Shown: positions 4,897 to 11,946, counted from the stretch's first letter. The stretch: DNA of 11,946 nt from Actinomycetes bacterium (GCA_021793935.1 JAJYRV010000034.1:1-11946); one strand, 5' to 3'. Numbers and translations: made by a program. The notes: a model not told the origin generated them from the letters alone.

Positions 4897-6144
4897 TCAC
4901 CGGGCGGCCCGGTCATGGGCGAGATCAAGGAGCTTGGCGAGTACCGGGCCGGTGCGAAGCCCGGAATGCTCGTGCTCCGAGGTCGCCCACACCTTGACAC
5001 CCGGCAGCAACGCGGCCGTCTCCATCGAGAACTCGTACGGCACGAAGAGGTCATTGACGTAGACCGCCGCGGCCCCGCTCACGCCGGAGCCTGCGATCAC
5101 GTTGGCGTCGTAGAGTTTCGGCCAGGCGACCTGCGCCATCGCGTCGACGACTTCCCGCCAGGGCTGGAAAGCAGGGACGGTATCGGCCCAGTCGCGGCGC
5201 ACGTGCTCGCCCGTGAGCAGTGTCGGATCGGCGCGGAAATCCTCCGGCTCCACCGCCTCCGCGGCCCAGTTCGTCGGGTGCCCGTCCGCGTAGCTCGACT
5301 CGTGGAACACGTAATACAGCGGATTACGGCCGGTGAAGGGCATCGCGCGGGCAAGGTCGTGGCGGAATGCGTTGGTCGCCGGGTCCTGATCGAGCAGGCT
5401 CCACAGGGTCTGCCAACCATCGTCGGAACCGAGCAGCATCCCGAGCGAACGCAGCCGCGAGACCGAAACTACCTCGCCGTCGGGCAACACGATGCGCCCC
5501 TGATCGGCGAGGTCCACGAGCCGGCGAACGGCCTCCCGTTGCTCCGGGAAGCGCCGATAATAGGCTTCGTTCGCCGTGCGCATCTTGTCATAGGTCGCTG
5601 CGTACACCTCGGCCGGGGCGCGGCCCAGCGCGCTCAACCCGCCGGTGATGAACACCCGGTCGAGGCTGGCGGCGTTCGTCGAGAGGTAGGCGAGGGTGGT
5701 GAACCCGCCGAAGGACTGCCCGAGCGTGTTCCACGTGGGAGCGCCGAGATGCTCACGCATCGCCTCGGCGTCACGCACGATCGAATCCGCACGCAGGAGT
5801 TGGAGCCGTTCGACGACGGCGGTCGTGCCCTCGGCGAGGATCTCATCGGTGATGGGGGTGGACTTGCCGGTGCCGCGCTGGTCGAGCATCACCACGCGGT
5901 ACTCCTTCAGTGCCGCCTCCAGCCACGGTGGGGAGAACGGCGCGGCAAGCGCCCGCGGGGCCTCGTTCCCCGGCCCGCCCTGAAGGAACACGAGATAGGG
6001 CAGGTCCTCGCCGCCCTCGCGTGTGACGACGGAGGCGTGGATGTCGAGGGTCCGCCCGTCGCGCGGGTTTGCCCAGTCGAGCGGCACGGTGAGGGTGTGG
6101 TCGTCGATGCGCAGGTCGTACATGCGCCGCGTGGTGGTAGCCAT
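4897..6144 (-). CDS. pip: Proline iminopeptidase-like alpha/beta hydrolase (peptidase family S33)
   Basis: A 415-residue serine hydrolase of the longer proline iminopeptidase type, which removes N-terminal proline from peptides. The alpha/beta-hydrolase landmarks occur in order. The oxyanion-hole loop is FLQGGPGNEAPR (54-64). DQRGTGKS is at 88-95. The nucleophile elbow is GQSFGG (Ser144). The likely acid is Asp365 in VYVNDLFV, and the histidine is in SEHEHSGLR (His391 or His393, by family pattern His391/393 region). There is no signal peptide, so it should be cytoplasmic. The ATG at 6144 begins MATTTRRMYDLRIDD and is preceded by a TAACCT -10-like box 7 nt upstream rather than a ribosome site. 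It is divergent from the PadR operon with 145 bp between starts. Substrate range cannot be read from sequence; a general aminopeptidase or esterase role remains possible. The symbol is by family only. Confidence 0.88.
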   Translation of the reverse strand: MATTTRRMYDLRIDDHTLTVPLDWANPRDGRTLDIHASVVTREGGEDLPYLVFLQGGPGNEAPRALAAPFSPPWLEAALKEYRVVMLDQRGTGKSTPITDEILAEGTTAVVERLQLLRADSIVRDAEAMREHLGAPTWNTLGQSFGGFTTLAYLSTNAASLDRVFITGGLSALGRAPAEVYAATYDKMRTANEAYYRRFPEQREAVRRLVDLADQGRIVLPDGEVVSVSRLRSLGMLLGSDDGWQTLWSLLDQDPATNAFRHDLARAMPFTGRNPLYYVFHESSYADGHPTNWAAEAVEPEDFRADPTLLTGEHVRRDWADTVPAFQPWREVVDAMAQVAWPKLYDANVIAGSGVSGAAAVYVNDLFVPYEFSMETAALLPGVKVWATSEHEHSGLRTGPVLAKLLDLAHDRAAR

Positions 6145-6151
6145 GGGAACT

Positions 6152-6157
6152 AGGTTA
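6152..6157 (-). promoter_or_regulatory. -10 box of a (near-)leaderless promoter for the S33 peptidase gene
   Basis: On the minus strand TAACCT is followed by 7 nt (AGTTCCC) and then the ATG at 6144. There is no ribosome site, so transcription should start at or within one base of the start codon. No clear -35 is seen. Confidence 0.45.
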
Positions 6158-6210
6158 ATCGTTCACTGTTCTCGATTGGAGATCGGCTGCGGGGAGGGGC
6201 GGTCAGCGGC

Positions 6211-6239
6211 TTGCCACCTTACTGAGTAAGCGCTAGGCT
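6211..6239 (+). promoter_or_regulatory. Promoter of the PadR-ABC operon (TTGCCA-17-TAGGCT)
   Basis: TTGCCA (6211-6216) and TAGGCT (6234-6239) are separated by exactly 17 bp, the best sigma-70-like promoter in the window. Transcription should start near 6246, giving a leader of about 44 nt to the GTG at 6290. One PadR-type operator fills the spacer and a second lies just downstream of the expected start. Confidence 0.75.
6218..6232 (+). promoter_or_regulatory. Operator 1, probable PadR binding site
   Basis: CTTACTGAGTAAG is an inverted repeat with 6-bp arms around one base, followed by CG. It lies inside the -35/-10 spacer, where a bound repressor would block RNA polymerase. It is nearly identical to operator 2. 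Confidence 0.65.
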
Positions 6240-6248
6240 CTTCCCGAG

Positions 6249-6264
6249 GCTTACCGAGTAAGCG
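6249..6264 (+). promoter_or_regulatory. Operator 2, probable PadR binding site
   Basis: GCTTACCGAGTAAGCG has inverted arms GCTTAC and GTAAGC around CGA. It matches operator 1 at 14 of 15 shared positions and lies 32 bp further on, about three helical turns, so two dimers would sit on the same DNA face. It overlaps the first transcribed bases. Confidence 0.65.
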
Positions 6265-6289
6265 GCGCGGGCGAATGAGGAGGTTTGCA

Positions 6290-6862
6290 GTGTCAGTCAG
6301 GCAGGGAATGCTTGCGCTATTGAGCGCGGCGCCGATGGGGGTAACCGCGTTACATCGCGAGTTCGAAGCACGCACAGGGGGCACTTGGGCGCTCAATATT
6401 GGCCAGGTGTACACGACCCTGCAGCGACTCGAGCGGGACGGGCTCGTCACCGCGCCACGACCCAGTGCCGAAGGAATCGAGCTGTACAGTCTCAGCGAGC
6501 GTGGCCGGAAGGCGGCGAGCGAGTGGTGGTACGAGCCCGTGCAGCGGGGTACGCCGGAGCGGGACGAGCTGGTGATCAAGGTTGCGCTCGCGGCAGCCGT
6601 TCCCGGAATCGATGTGCCCGCGGTGGTCCAGGTGCAACGCACCGAGACGATGCGGGTGTTGCGCGACCTGACAAAGCTCCGGGCCCACGCGGAAGGGGAG
6701 CTGCCATGGTCGCTCGTCGTCGACCATCATATTTTCGCTGCCGAGGCCGAACTGCGCTGGCTCGACCACATCGAATCTCGCGCTGTCATCGCGGGCGCGG
6801 CCGCCAAGGAGGCCGGGGAGGGGAGCGATACCCGAGAGCCAATCGCCGAGGAGCAGCGGTGA
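6290..6862 (+). CDS. PadR family transcriptional regulator
   Basis: A 190-residue PadR protein. The N-terminal winged helix (about 3-75) has the family pattern: VRQGMLALLSAAPMGVTALH, then GTWALNIGQVYTTLQRLERD ending in GLV, and a wing of the type GIELYSLSERGRKA. The C-terminal helical dimerisation domain follows, with the typical RDELVIKVALA stretch and long charged helices to about 165. GTG at 6290 is the better start because AGGAGG (6278-6283) lies six bases upstream; an ATG at 6275 lies before that site and would lack one. Its TGA overlaps the GTG of the ATPase gene (GTGA). The promoter carries two inverted-repeat operators, so it almost certainly represses its own operon and is relieved by a transported or related compound. 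The inducer is unknown. Confidence 0.93.
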   Translation: MSVRQGMLALLSAAPMGVTALHREFEARTGGTWALNIGQVYTTLQRLERDGLVTAPRPSAEGIELYSLSERGRKAASEWWYEPVQRGTPERDELVIKVALAAAVPGIDVPAVVQVQRTETMRVLRDLTKLRAHAEGELPWSLVVDHHIFAAEAELRWLDHIESRAVIAGAAAKEAGEGSDTREPIAEEQR

Positions 6863-7575
6863 ACGCGGTGCTTGAACTCAACGGAGTGACGCGCGTGCAC
6901 CAGGACGGAAACCGGGAAGTGAAGGCGCTCGACAACGTCAGCCTGAACCTCCACCAAGGCGAGCTCGTCGCGGTGATGGGCCCATCGGGGTCGGGGAAAA
7001 CTACCCTGCTCAATCTCGCCGGCGGCCTCGATACCCCCACGCACGGCTCCATCGTGGTCGAGAGTGCGGCGCTTTCCAGCCTCGACGCCCGGGGGCGGGC
7101 AGCGCTGCGCCGGCGCCACATCGGGTACGTATTTCAGGACTTCAACCTCGTCCCGGCCCTCACTGCCGCCGAGAATGTCGCGCTCCCGCTCGAGCTCGAT
7201 GGAATGCGCCCGCGCCGCAGCAGGCGCCGCGCCCTTGATGCGTTGGCAGAAGTGGGCCTCGAGGGCCTGGCCCAGCGTTTTCCCGATGAGCTCTCCGGTG
7301 GGCAGTCCCAGCGGGTGGCGATCGCCCGCGCGCTCATCGGCCCGCGCCGACTCATCCTCGCCGACGAGCCCACCGGCGCGCTCGATTCATCCACGGGCGA
7401 AGCGGTGATGAAGGTTCTACGCGCGCGGATCGAGGCCGGAGCAGCCGGTCTGCTCGTGACCCACGAGCCCCGATTCGCCGCGTGGGCGGACCGCGTGATC
7501 TTCCTGCGTGACGGCCGGATCATTGACGCGACGGAGCGAGACACCCCCGAGGTGCTTCTTGCGAGGAGGCCGTGA
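6859..7575 (+). CDS. ABC transporter ATP-binding protein (MacB/LolD-type)
   Basis: A 238-residue ATPase with every motif intact: Walker A GPSGSGKT (41-48), Q-loop Gln93 in YVFQDFNLVP, signature LSGGQ (145-149), Walker B LILADEPTGALD (165-176, catalytic Glu170) and switch His202 in VTHEP. The sequence type (LNLAGGLDTPTHG, DEPTGALDSSTG) is that of the MacB/LolD/FtsE group, which works with FtsX-like permeases by mechanotransmission rather than by passing substrate through the membrane. The GTG at 6859 overlaps the padR stop, with GAGGAG five bases upstream. The stop overlaps the permease start (TGATG). The three genes are therefore co-transcribed and translationally coupled. It partners with the permease that follows. 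Confidence 0.95.
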   Translation: MNAVLELNGVTRVHQDGNREVKALDNVSLNLHQGELVAVMGPSGSGKTTLLNLAGGLDTPTHGSIVVESAALSSLDARGRAALRRRHIGYVFQDFNLVPALTAAENVALPLELDGMRPRRSRRRALDALAEVGLEGLAQRFPDELSGGQSQRVAIARALIGPRRLILADEPTGALDSSTGEAVMKVLRARIEAGAAGLLVTHEPRFAAWADRVIFLRDGRIIDATERDTPEVLLARRP

Positions 7576-10232
7576 TGATCCGCTGGTTCCCGGCTCTGCG
7601 GATCGCGCGGCGGGAGGCCGCCCGGGCGAAAGGGCGCACGGTGCTCACCGTTGCTCTCATCGCGTTGCCCGTTGCCGCGGTGACCTTCATTGCCGGGCTC
7701 GTCGCCTCGACCACCCCGACTCCCGCCACCCAGATCCAATGGGCGATGGGGGAGTCCGCACAAGCGCGGGTGTGGGCGCCGTCTCCCACGATTCCCGAAG
7801 ACCTGCAACAGAACGCTGAAGGAAGCGCCGTCAGTTATGGCGAAACCACCGGGGTAGACGTGGACGGAGAGTCGATCACCCGGCTGCGACCCGGTGACGT
7901 CGAGACCGCGTACCTGGCGGCGTTGACGGCTCAGAGCGATACTGCGCTGATCCCGAGACTGACTTTTTACGAAGTAGATGCCACGCGTGTTCCGGGTCTC
8001 CTCGGCGAAGTAGAGGGCGAATCGGCCCCTGACGCGGGTGAAGTCGTACTCCAACGGCAGGTTGCCACCCGTCTCGGAGTAGCGGTAGGAGACCGAATCG
8101 AATTGAGCACCCGGGAGGGCGGACACGCAGTTGACGTCGTGGGGATCGGTGATACGAGTAACGGGTACGCCGTAGGGCTGCTGGGCCCCGGCTCCTTCGC
8201 CGCGGGAAATATCAGCGATGCGAACGAGGCGTGGTTCATCACCGGAGATCCCGTCACGTGGTCAGAGATCGAGGAGCTCAATACCCAGGGGTTCGCGGTG
8301 ACCAGCCGCGCGATAATGACGGATCCGCCCCCTCCAGCAGATGTCTATAACGGGGCGTTCGCCGACCGCGGCCCCGACCTCACCACGATCGGGGTCTTAG
8401 TCGCCATCCTCGGAATCGGGGTGCTGGAAGTTATCCTCCTCGTCGGTCCGGCCTTTGCCGTCGGGGCGAAGCGCAGCGCCCGGAACCTTGCGCTCATCGC
8501 GGCAGCAGGCGGTTCGCCCCGGGACTTGCGCCGGATCGTTCTCGCCTCCGGGGTCTTCGCGGGGTGCGCGGCGGCTGCCGCGGGGATTGCTGTCGGCGCG
8601 GTTGCCCTCTTGGTCTGGTTCGCCTTCGCCGCACGCTCCATTCAGCCGCCGGCGAACCTTGTGTTCCCCGTGATCTGGCCCCTCGCCGCCGGTACTTTTG
8701 CCCTCGTGCTCGGAGCTATCGCCGCGTGGATTCCGGCGAATCACGCCGCCAGGACCGACGTGGCGTCCGTGCTCGCCGGTCGACGAATTGGCGCGACGAG
8801 GAAGCGATCGTTCCCCTGGCTGGGGCTGGGTATCGCGGGTGCGGGAGTGCTTGCCAGTCTGGTCGCCGCCGTCACCCGATCCGCAGCGCTGCTGGGAGTC
8901 GGGGGAGTGACGACGCTCCTGGGAATCGTCATCGCCTCCGGCGTGTTCATTGACCTCGCTGGACGATTCGCTCCCAGGGCGCGGTTCGTGATGCGTTTCG
9001 CTCTGCGTGATGCGGCCCGCCACCGCAGCAGAACTGCACCGGCCCTGGCCGCCGTCCTTGCCGCGGTCGCGGTCGCGACCGGCGGACTCATCGTGAGCAC
9101 CACCGAAGGGGAAGCGAAAGCGGCGCTGTGGGCGCCGATTGCAGCCGAGGGTACTGGGCTGATGTACAATTTCGGCCCCGGAGACTTCGATGATGTGTTC
9201 CTCGATGCTGCGGAGGTCATCACGGCGCGGCTCCCTGACGCCGAACTCACCCAGGTGAACCTCCTCACGGGCAGAAACGAGAACGAATGGTGGAACATCG
9301 ATCCGGTGGCCGCTCCCGATACCGAGGACTCCGAGGACTCCGAGGAACTCGACGGCTCGCTGGGGCCCAGCCCGGCGATGTCGGGGCTGAATTGGGGTGC
9401 AGGCGGGCGGATCGTCGACGACGGCACGATGATCTCGGACACGGGGCTTGAGGGAGCGCGCGAGGCGGCCCGTGCGCTTGCCGAGGGGAAGGTCCTAGTC
9501 TCCTCCCCGGCGGACATCTGGCCCGACGGTGCTGCCCGAATCGCTCTCGACGGCGGCACGGGGCAAACGGTGGGCGAAGAGCTCGCGGTCGAGGCGCATC
9601 TAGTGGACTGGTCTCACCCGGAGTACGCACTCGTGCTTCCCCCTGAGGTGGCGAAAAGTGTTTCCGCCGTGGCTCTCGGCGAGGACGGCGAGGAGCGGCT
9701 ACACGTGCACACCGCCGGGGCGTTGGTCACCGGCGCTGACCTCGATCAGCAGACCCAGGACGAGCTCAACGCAAAGCTATCGGAGATCGCCGACAACCTC
9801 TCCCTCGAAGTGGAGGGGAGGATGTATGGAACTGACGCGGAACCTCAGGTCGCGACCCTGATTGTCGGCGCCACCGTGGTTGTCGCGTTGCTGGCCACGA
9901 TGCTCAGCATCGGATTGGCGATGGCGGAGTCCCGGGCCGATCTCGCGACCGTTTCCGCCGTCGGGGCTGGTCCGAACATTCGACGGCGGATCGTCGCCGC
10001 CCAAGCAGGAGTGATAGCGGTGCTGGGAACCGGATGCGGGCTCCTCGCGGGGTTCATGCTCGGATACGTCTTGGCCAACTGGCAGTCGATCGCCTACGGG
10101 CCGAACTGGACTCTCGCCGTACCATGGGTGCCGATTGCCAGCATGGCAGCGGGAATCCCGCTGCTCGCACTCATCGCCGGGTGGCTGTTCGCGCCGTCAA
10201 AACTCCCCTTACGGAACCGCGCTGCGGAGTAA
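7575..10232 (+). CDS. FtsX-like ABC transporter permease with two FtsX modules
   Basis: An 885-residue membrane protein with about ten predicted membrane spans: near 24-44, 271-293, 322-352, 365-387, 416-434, 437-461, 487-508, 758-781, 807-834 and 848-872. Two large extracytoplasmic domains (about 45-270 and 509-757) follow the first helix of each half. The cytoplasmic FtsX motifs GGSPRDLRRIV (312-322) and GAGPNIRRRIV (797-807) repeat the MacB/FtsX coupling element, so the protein is a tandem duplication of the basic unit. The ATG at 7575 is preferred over GTG at 7572 because AGGAGG (7564-7569) is five bases away. The second outer domain carries an acidic stretch (TEDSEDSEELD, 583-593) coded by a 9-bp tandem repeat. 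Such transporters export peptides, drugs or lipids or act in envelope stress sensing; the substrate is unknown. Confidence 0.93.
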   Translation: MIRWFPALRIARREAARAKGRTVLTVALIALPVAAVTFIAGLVASTTPTPATQIQWAMGESAQARVWAPSPTIPEDLQQNAEGSAVSYGETTGVDVDGESITRLRPGDVETAYLAALTAQSDTALIPRLTFYEVDATRVPGLLGEVEGESAPDAGEVVLQRQVATRLGVAVGDRIELSTREGGHAVDVVGIGDTSNGYAVGLLGPGSFAAGNISDANEAWFITGDPVTWSEIEELNTQGFAVTSRAIMTDPPPPADVYNGAFADRGPDLTTIGVLVAILGIGVLEVILLVGPAFAVGAKRSARNLALIAAAGGSPRDLRRIVLASGVFAGCAAAAAGIAVGAVALLVWFAFAARSIQPPANLVFPVIWPLAAGTFALVLGAIAAWIPANHAARTDVASVLAGRRIGATRKRSFPWLGLGIAGAGVLASLVAAVTRSAALLGVGGVTTLLGIVIASGVFIDLAGRFAPRARFVMRFALRDAARHRSRTAPALAAVLAAVAVATGGLIVSTTEGEAKAALWAPIAAEGTGLMYNFGPGDFDDVFLDAAEVITARLPDAELTQVNLLTGRNENEWWNIDPVAAPDTEDSEDSEELDGSLGPSPAMSGLNWGAGGRIVDDGTMISDTGLEGAREAARALAEGKVLVSSPADIWPDGAARIALDGGTGQTVGEELAVEAHLVDWSHPEYALVLPPEVAKSVSAVALGEDGEERLHVHTAGALVTGADLDQQTQDELNAKLSEIADNLSLEVEGRMYGTDAEPQVATLIVGATVVVALLATMLSIGLAMAESRADLATVSAVGAGPNIRRRIVAAQAGVIAVLGTGCGLLAGFMLGYVLANWQSIAYGPNWTLAVPWVPIASMAAGIPLLALIAGWLFAPSKLPLRNRAAE
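9322..9348 (+). repeat. 9-bp tandem repeat inside the permease gene
   Basis: CCGAGGACT occurs at 9322-9330 and 9331-9339, with a near copy (CCGAGGAAC) at 9340-9348. It codes for the acidic E-D-S run in the second outer domain. The length is a multiple of three, so slippage would change the loop length without breaking the frame. Confidence 0.7.
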
Positions 10233-10607
10233 CCGGGCGAACGCCGACGCGGGGCGGGATCGACCGTGAGGATGGGAACCGATCCAAGCATCGCTTGTGC
10301 GGCGAGCATCCGGTCAAAAGGGTCCCGATGGGGGCCAGTCACGGTTGTCGACGAGGAGCGCGTGATCTTCAGCGATCGGCAATCGTTTCACACCCAGGTG
10401 ATCAAGATGAGCGCGATAGCCTGCGACGAGCGCGTCAGCCCCGGGAAGTCTTCCCAGTCGCGCTTTCGTCGTAATCTCCCACGCGCAGGCCGATGACACG
10501 AGGAGGGTCTGCTGGACGTCCGCGATCTTCGGCCGGGCCCGAGGCTCAAGATGCTCCGGCTCCGTGAGTGCCCGCAGAAGGGTAAGGGTGTCTAGGAAGT
10601 AGGCCAC
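10233..10607 (-). pseudogene. VapC-type PIN-domain toxin, frameshifted
   Basis: The minus-strand reading begins at GTG 10607 with MAYFLDTLTLLRAL, equivalent to the MxxLLDTHTLLWAL start of VapC ribonucleases. It continues through SSACAWEITTKARLGRLPGA to DNRDWPPSGPF and stops at 10314. The remainder, HRDPFDRMLAAQAMLGSVPI and LTVDPA, is in the next frame. Removing one base from the five-base run at 10330-10334 (G on the plus strand) joins the halves as RDWPHRDPFDRML, the usual family sequence. All four PIN acidic positions can be found across the two frames: Asp6, Glu44, Asp of FDRM and Asp of TVDP. After TVDPA the reading no longer resembles the family, so the 3' end is also eroded, and it meets the end of the permease gene. 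Coordinates of the 3' end are approximate. Confidence 0.82.
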
Positions 10608-10765
10608 GACCGGGCCTCCCAGGCGGACAGCTCCTCCTCCGGAAGCGGATCGTCGAAGGACACCGGGATCTGGTTATCCACAAGGCCGGGTTGCCGCTGC
10701 CCGCCCGCTGCTAGCGAACCGACGAGAGCGACGTCAGTTTCCCCCGCGCGATAATTGTGGTCAGC
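10592..10765 (-). pseudogene. VapB/Phd-like antitoxin remnant
   Basis: Directly upstream of the toxin, overlapping its start by 16 nt, a minus-strand reading ends with VSFDDPLPEEELSAWEA, like the FDxPLPEDVLxxFEG tail of Phd/VapB antitoxins that bind VapC. Moving upstream, VALVGSLAAGGQRQPGLVDN is in the same frame. The expected preceding strand TTIIARG is in another frame, and the switch falls at a five-base run (10741-10745), where one more base would restore TIIARGETDVALVGS. The N-terminal DNA-binding half (a VxEAKTHLSxLL-type helix) is not found. The antitoxin therefore looks broken and truncated. This is a weaker call than the toxin because the surviving piece is short. Confidence 0.5.
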
Positions 10766-10802
10766 ATGCACATGCGGGTCACGGTCCCCACGGGGAGCGA
10801 GA

Positions 10803-10819
10803 CCCCCATATGGTGGGGG
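10803..10819 (+). other. Stem-loop in the pgi upstream region
   Basis: CCCCCA (10803-10808), loop TATGG, TGGGGG (10814-10819): a perfect 6-bp stem of C-G pairs capped by an A-T pair. It ends 33 nt before the pgi ATG, just upstream of the ribosome site. It may be a leader hairpin of pgi, or the control or terminating structure of the decayed antitoxin locus on the other strand. The stretch 10766-10852 shows no gene. Confidence 0.4.
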
Positions 10820-10852
10820 GAGGAATGACCCGGCCGAGAACTGGAGCACGAG

Positions 10853-11946
10853 ATGACCCCTTCGATCGATCCCGTCACCACCCCCGCCTGGAAGCGGCTG
10901 GCCGAGCACGCGGGGCGCTTCGTCCCAGATCTGCGCACGTGGTTCGCCACCGACCCCGGGCGGGTCGTCAACAACATCCACGAGGCGGGCGACCTGTGGA
11001 TCGACCTGTCGAAGAACCTCCTGCGCCCCAAAACGCTCACGCTCCTGCTCGACCTCGCCGACGAGACCCGCGTGTTGCAACGCCGCGACGCGATGTTCGC
11101 CGGTCGGCACATCAACACCACCGAGGACCGCGCGGTGCTGCACACCGCCCTGCGCCGCCCCGCCGACCCCGATGGCGAGCCGTTCGTCGTCGACGGGCAG
11201 GACATCGACGCCGACGTCCACGAGGTGCTCGAGCGGATGTACGCGTTCGCCGAGAAGGTGCGCTCCGGCGAATGGGTCGGGGTGAGCGGCAAACGGGTCG
11301 AAACGGTCGTGAACATCGGCATCGGCGGTTCCGACCTCGGGCCCGTCATGGCCTACGAAGCGCTGCGGCCGTACGTGCAGGCCGGGCTCGAGGCGCGGTT
11401 CATCTCCAACATCGATCCCACCGACCTCGCCGAGACCGTCGGCGATCTCGACCCCGAGACCACGCTGTTCATCGTCGCCTCGAAGACCTTCGGCACCCTC
11501 GAGACCCTCACCAACGCCCGCCTCGCCCGCGAGTGGCTGTGGGAGCGCCTGGGCGCTTCCGGGGTGATTTCCGACGACGACGATGCCGCCCGGGAGCGTG
11601 CCGTCGCCAAACATTTCGTCGCCGTCTCAACGGCCCTGGACCGGGTTGCCGATTTCGGGATCGACCCGGAGAACGCCTTCGGGTTCTGGGACTGGGTGGG
11701 CGGGCGCTACTCGGTCGATTCCGCGATCGGGCTCAGCCTCGCGATCACGATCGGGCCGGAGAACTTCGCGGACTTCCTCGCCGGGTTCGCGCGCATGGAC
11801 GAACACTTCGCCACCGCCGACCCCACCCACAACGCCCCGCTCATCATGGGCCTGTTGAACGTGTGGTACGTCAATTTCCTCGGCGCCCACACCCACGCGG
11901 TGCTCCCGTACTCGCAGTACCTGCACCGGTTCCCCGCCTACCTGCA
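10853..11946 (+). CDS. pgi: Glucose-6-phosphate isomerase (5' part, runs off the window)
   Basis: The first 364 residues of phosphoglucose isomerase, which interconverts glucose 6-phosphate and fructose 6-phosphate in the cytoplasm; the full protein should be around 550 residues. Seen in order: a helical N-terminus with [19 protein letters not shown], the [20 protein letters not shown] block, the sugar-phosphate loop [18 protein letters not shown] (154-171), the phosphate-binding [14 protein letters not shown] (209-222), the family signature [18 protein letters not shown] (278-295, Arg285), ARMDEHF (313-319), and the start of [11 protein letters not shown] at the edge. The catalytic glutamate (GMESNGK region) and the later lysine signature lie beyond the window. 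The ATG at 10853 has GGAG six bases upstream. The frame is open to base 11946 with no stop. No clear promoter is seen; GATAAT at 10750 is a weak -10 candidate. Confidence 0.97.
   Translation, partial: MTPSIDPVTTPAWKRLAEHAGRFVPDLRTWFATDPGRVVNNIHEAGDLWIDLSKNLLRPKTLTLLLDLADETRVLQRRDAMFAGRHINTTEDRAVLHTALRRPADPDGEPFVVDGQDIDADVHEVLERMYAFAEKVRSGEWVGVSGKRVETVVNIGIGGSDLGPVMAYEALRPYVQAGLEARFISNIDPTDLAETVGDLDPETTLFIVASKTFGTLETLTNARLAREWLWERLGASGVISDDDDAARERAVAKHFVAVSTALDRVADFGIDPENAFGFWDWVGGRYSVDSAIGLSLAITIGPENFADFLAGFARMDEHFATADPTHNAPLIMGLLNVWYVNFLGAHTHAVLPYSQYLHRFPAYL

Noticed and set aside
4882..4913. A terminator for the S33 peptidase gene (CGGGGCCCCG and ACCGGG-CGG-CCCGGT)
   Set aside because: The first has no loop, the second lies within the last codons with a 3-nt loop, and neither has a T-tract. 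At this GC content such short palindromes arise by chance.
4645..6153. A 502-codon plus-strand open frame opposite the S33 peptidase gene
   Set aside because: It is the mirror of a well-conserved minus-strand gene with catalytic motifs. Its translation is Arg/Gly/His-rich, matches no family pattern and crosses the tRNA gene.
8397..9023. Minus-strand open frames within the permease gene
   Set aside because: They are low-complexity Gly/Arg/Pro translations opposite membrane-helix coding sequence, with no start signals and no recognisable domains.
10592..11614. A 340-codon minus-strand open frame
   Set aside because: Most of it is antisense to pgi. Only the last part (to about 10765) resembles an antitoxin and is listed as a remnant.

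Overview
The window reads as a chromosomal segment of a high-GC actinobacterium, probably a Micrococcales-like lineage, although nothing here fixes the genus. The evidence is strong G/C at third codon positions, many GTG starts, very tight gene overlaps (GTGA, TGATG), TANNNT -10 boxes sitting 6-7 nt before ATG codons (the leaderless-mRNA arrangement common in Actinobacteria), a branched-chain 2-oxoacid dehydrogenase operon next to an Lrp/AsnC regulator, and a YdeI-type protein with the RRPCCWPGC tail.

Layout. (1) 1-1686, plus strand: the 3' end of the E1-beta gene and the complete E2 gene of a 2-oxoacid dehydrogenase complex, most likely the branched-chain type, overlapping by 4 nt. (2) 1709-2176, minus strand: a convergent Lrp/AsnC regulator, a plausible regulator of that operon. 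(3) 2435-3713, plus strand: a TetR regulator with a leaderless start, then two very small genes, one for a 50-residue charged disordered protein and one for an 83-residue ferritin-like helical protein. (4) 3789-4767, minus strand: a YdeI/OmpD-associated family protein, an alkyltransferase-like (ATL) DNA repair protein, and tRNA-Gly(CCC). Between the ATL gene and the tRNA lies an unexplained repeat cluster: two 22-bp direct copies and one inverted copy that folds into a 22-bp hairpin. (5) 4897-6144, minus strand: a proline iminopeptidase-like serine hydrolase. (6) 6211-10232, plus strand: a PadR-ATPase-permease operon. Its promoter (TTGCCA-17-TAGGCT) carries two near-identical CTTAC-YGA-GTAAG operators 32 bp apart. 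The three genes are translationally coupled, and the 885-residue permease has two FtsX modules. (7) 10233-10765: a decayed VapBC toxin-antitoxin locus on the minus strand, with a one-base frameshift in the toxin. (8) 10853 to the end: the 5' two-thirds of pgi (glucose-6-phosphate isomerase).

How the parts work together. The bkd genes plus the Lrp regulator form a branched-chain amino acid catabolism or precursor-supply unit. The PadR-ABC-FtsX genes form a self-regulated export or envelope-response unit. The rest are single-gene units. The best candidates for something not already described are the hairpin repeat cluster at 4578-4657 and the two-operator PadR promoter. I did not find a convincing wholly new multi-gene system.
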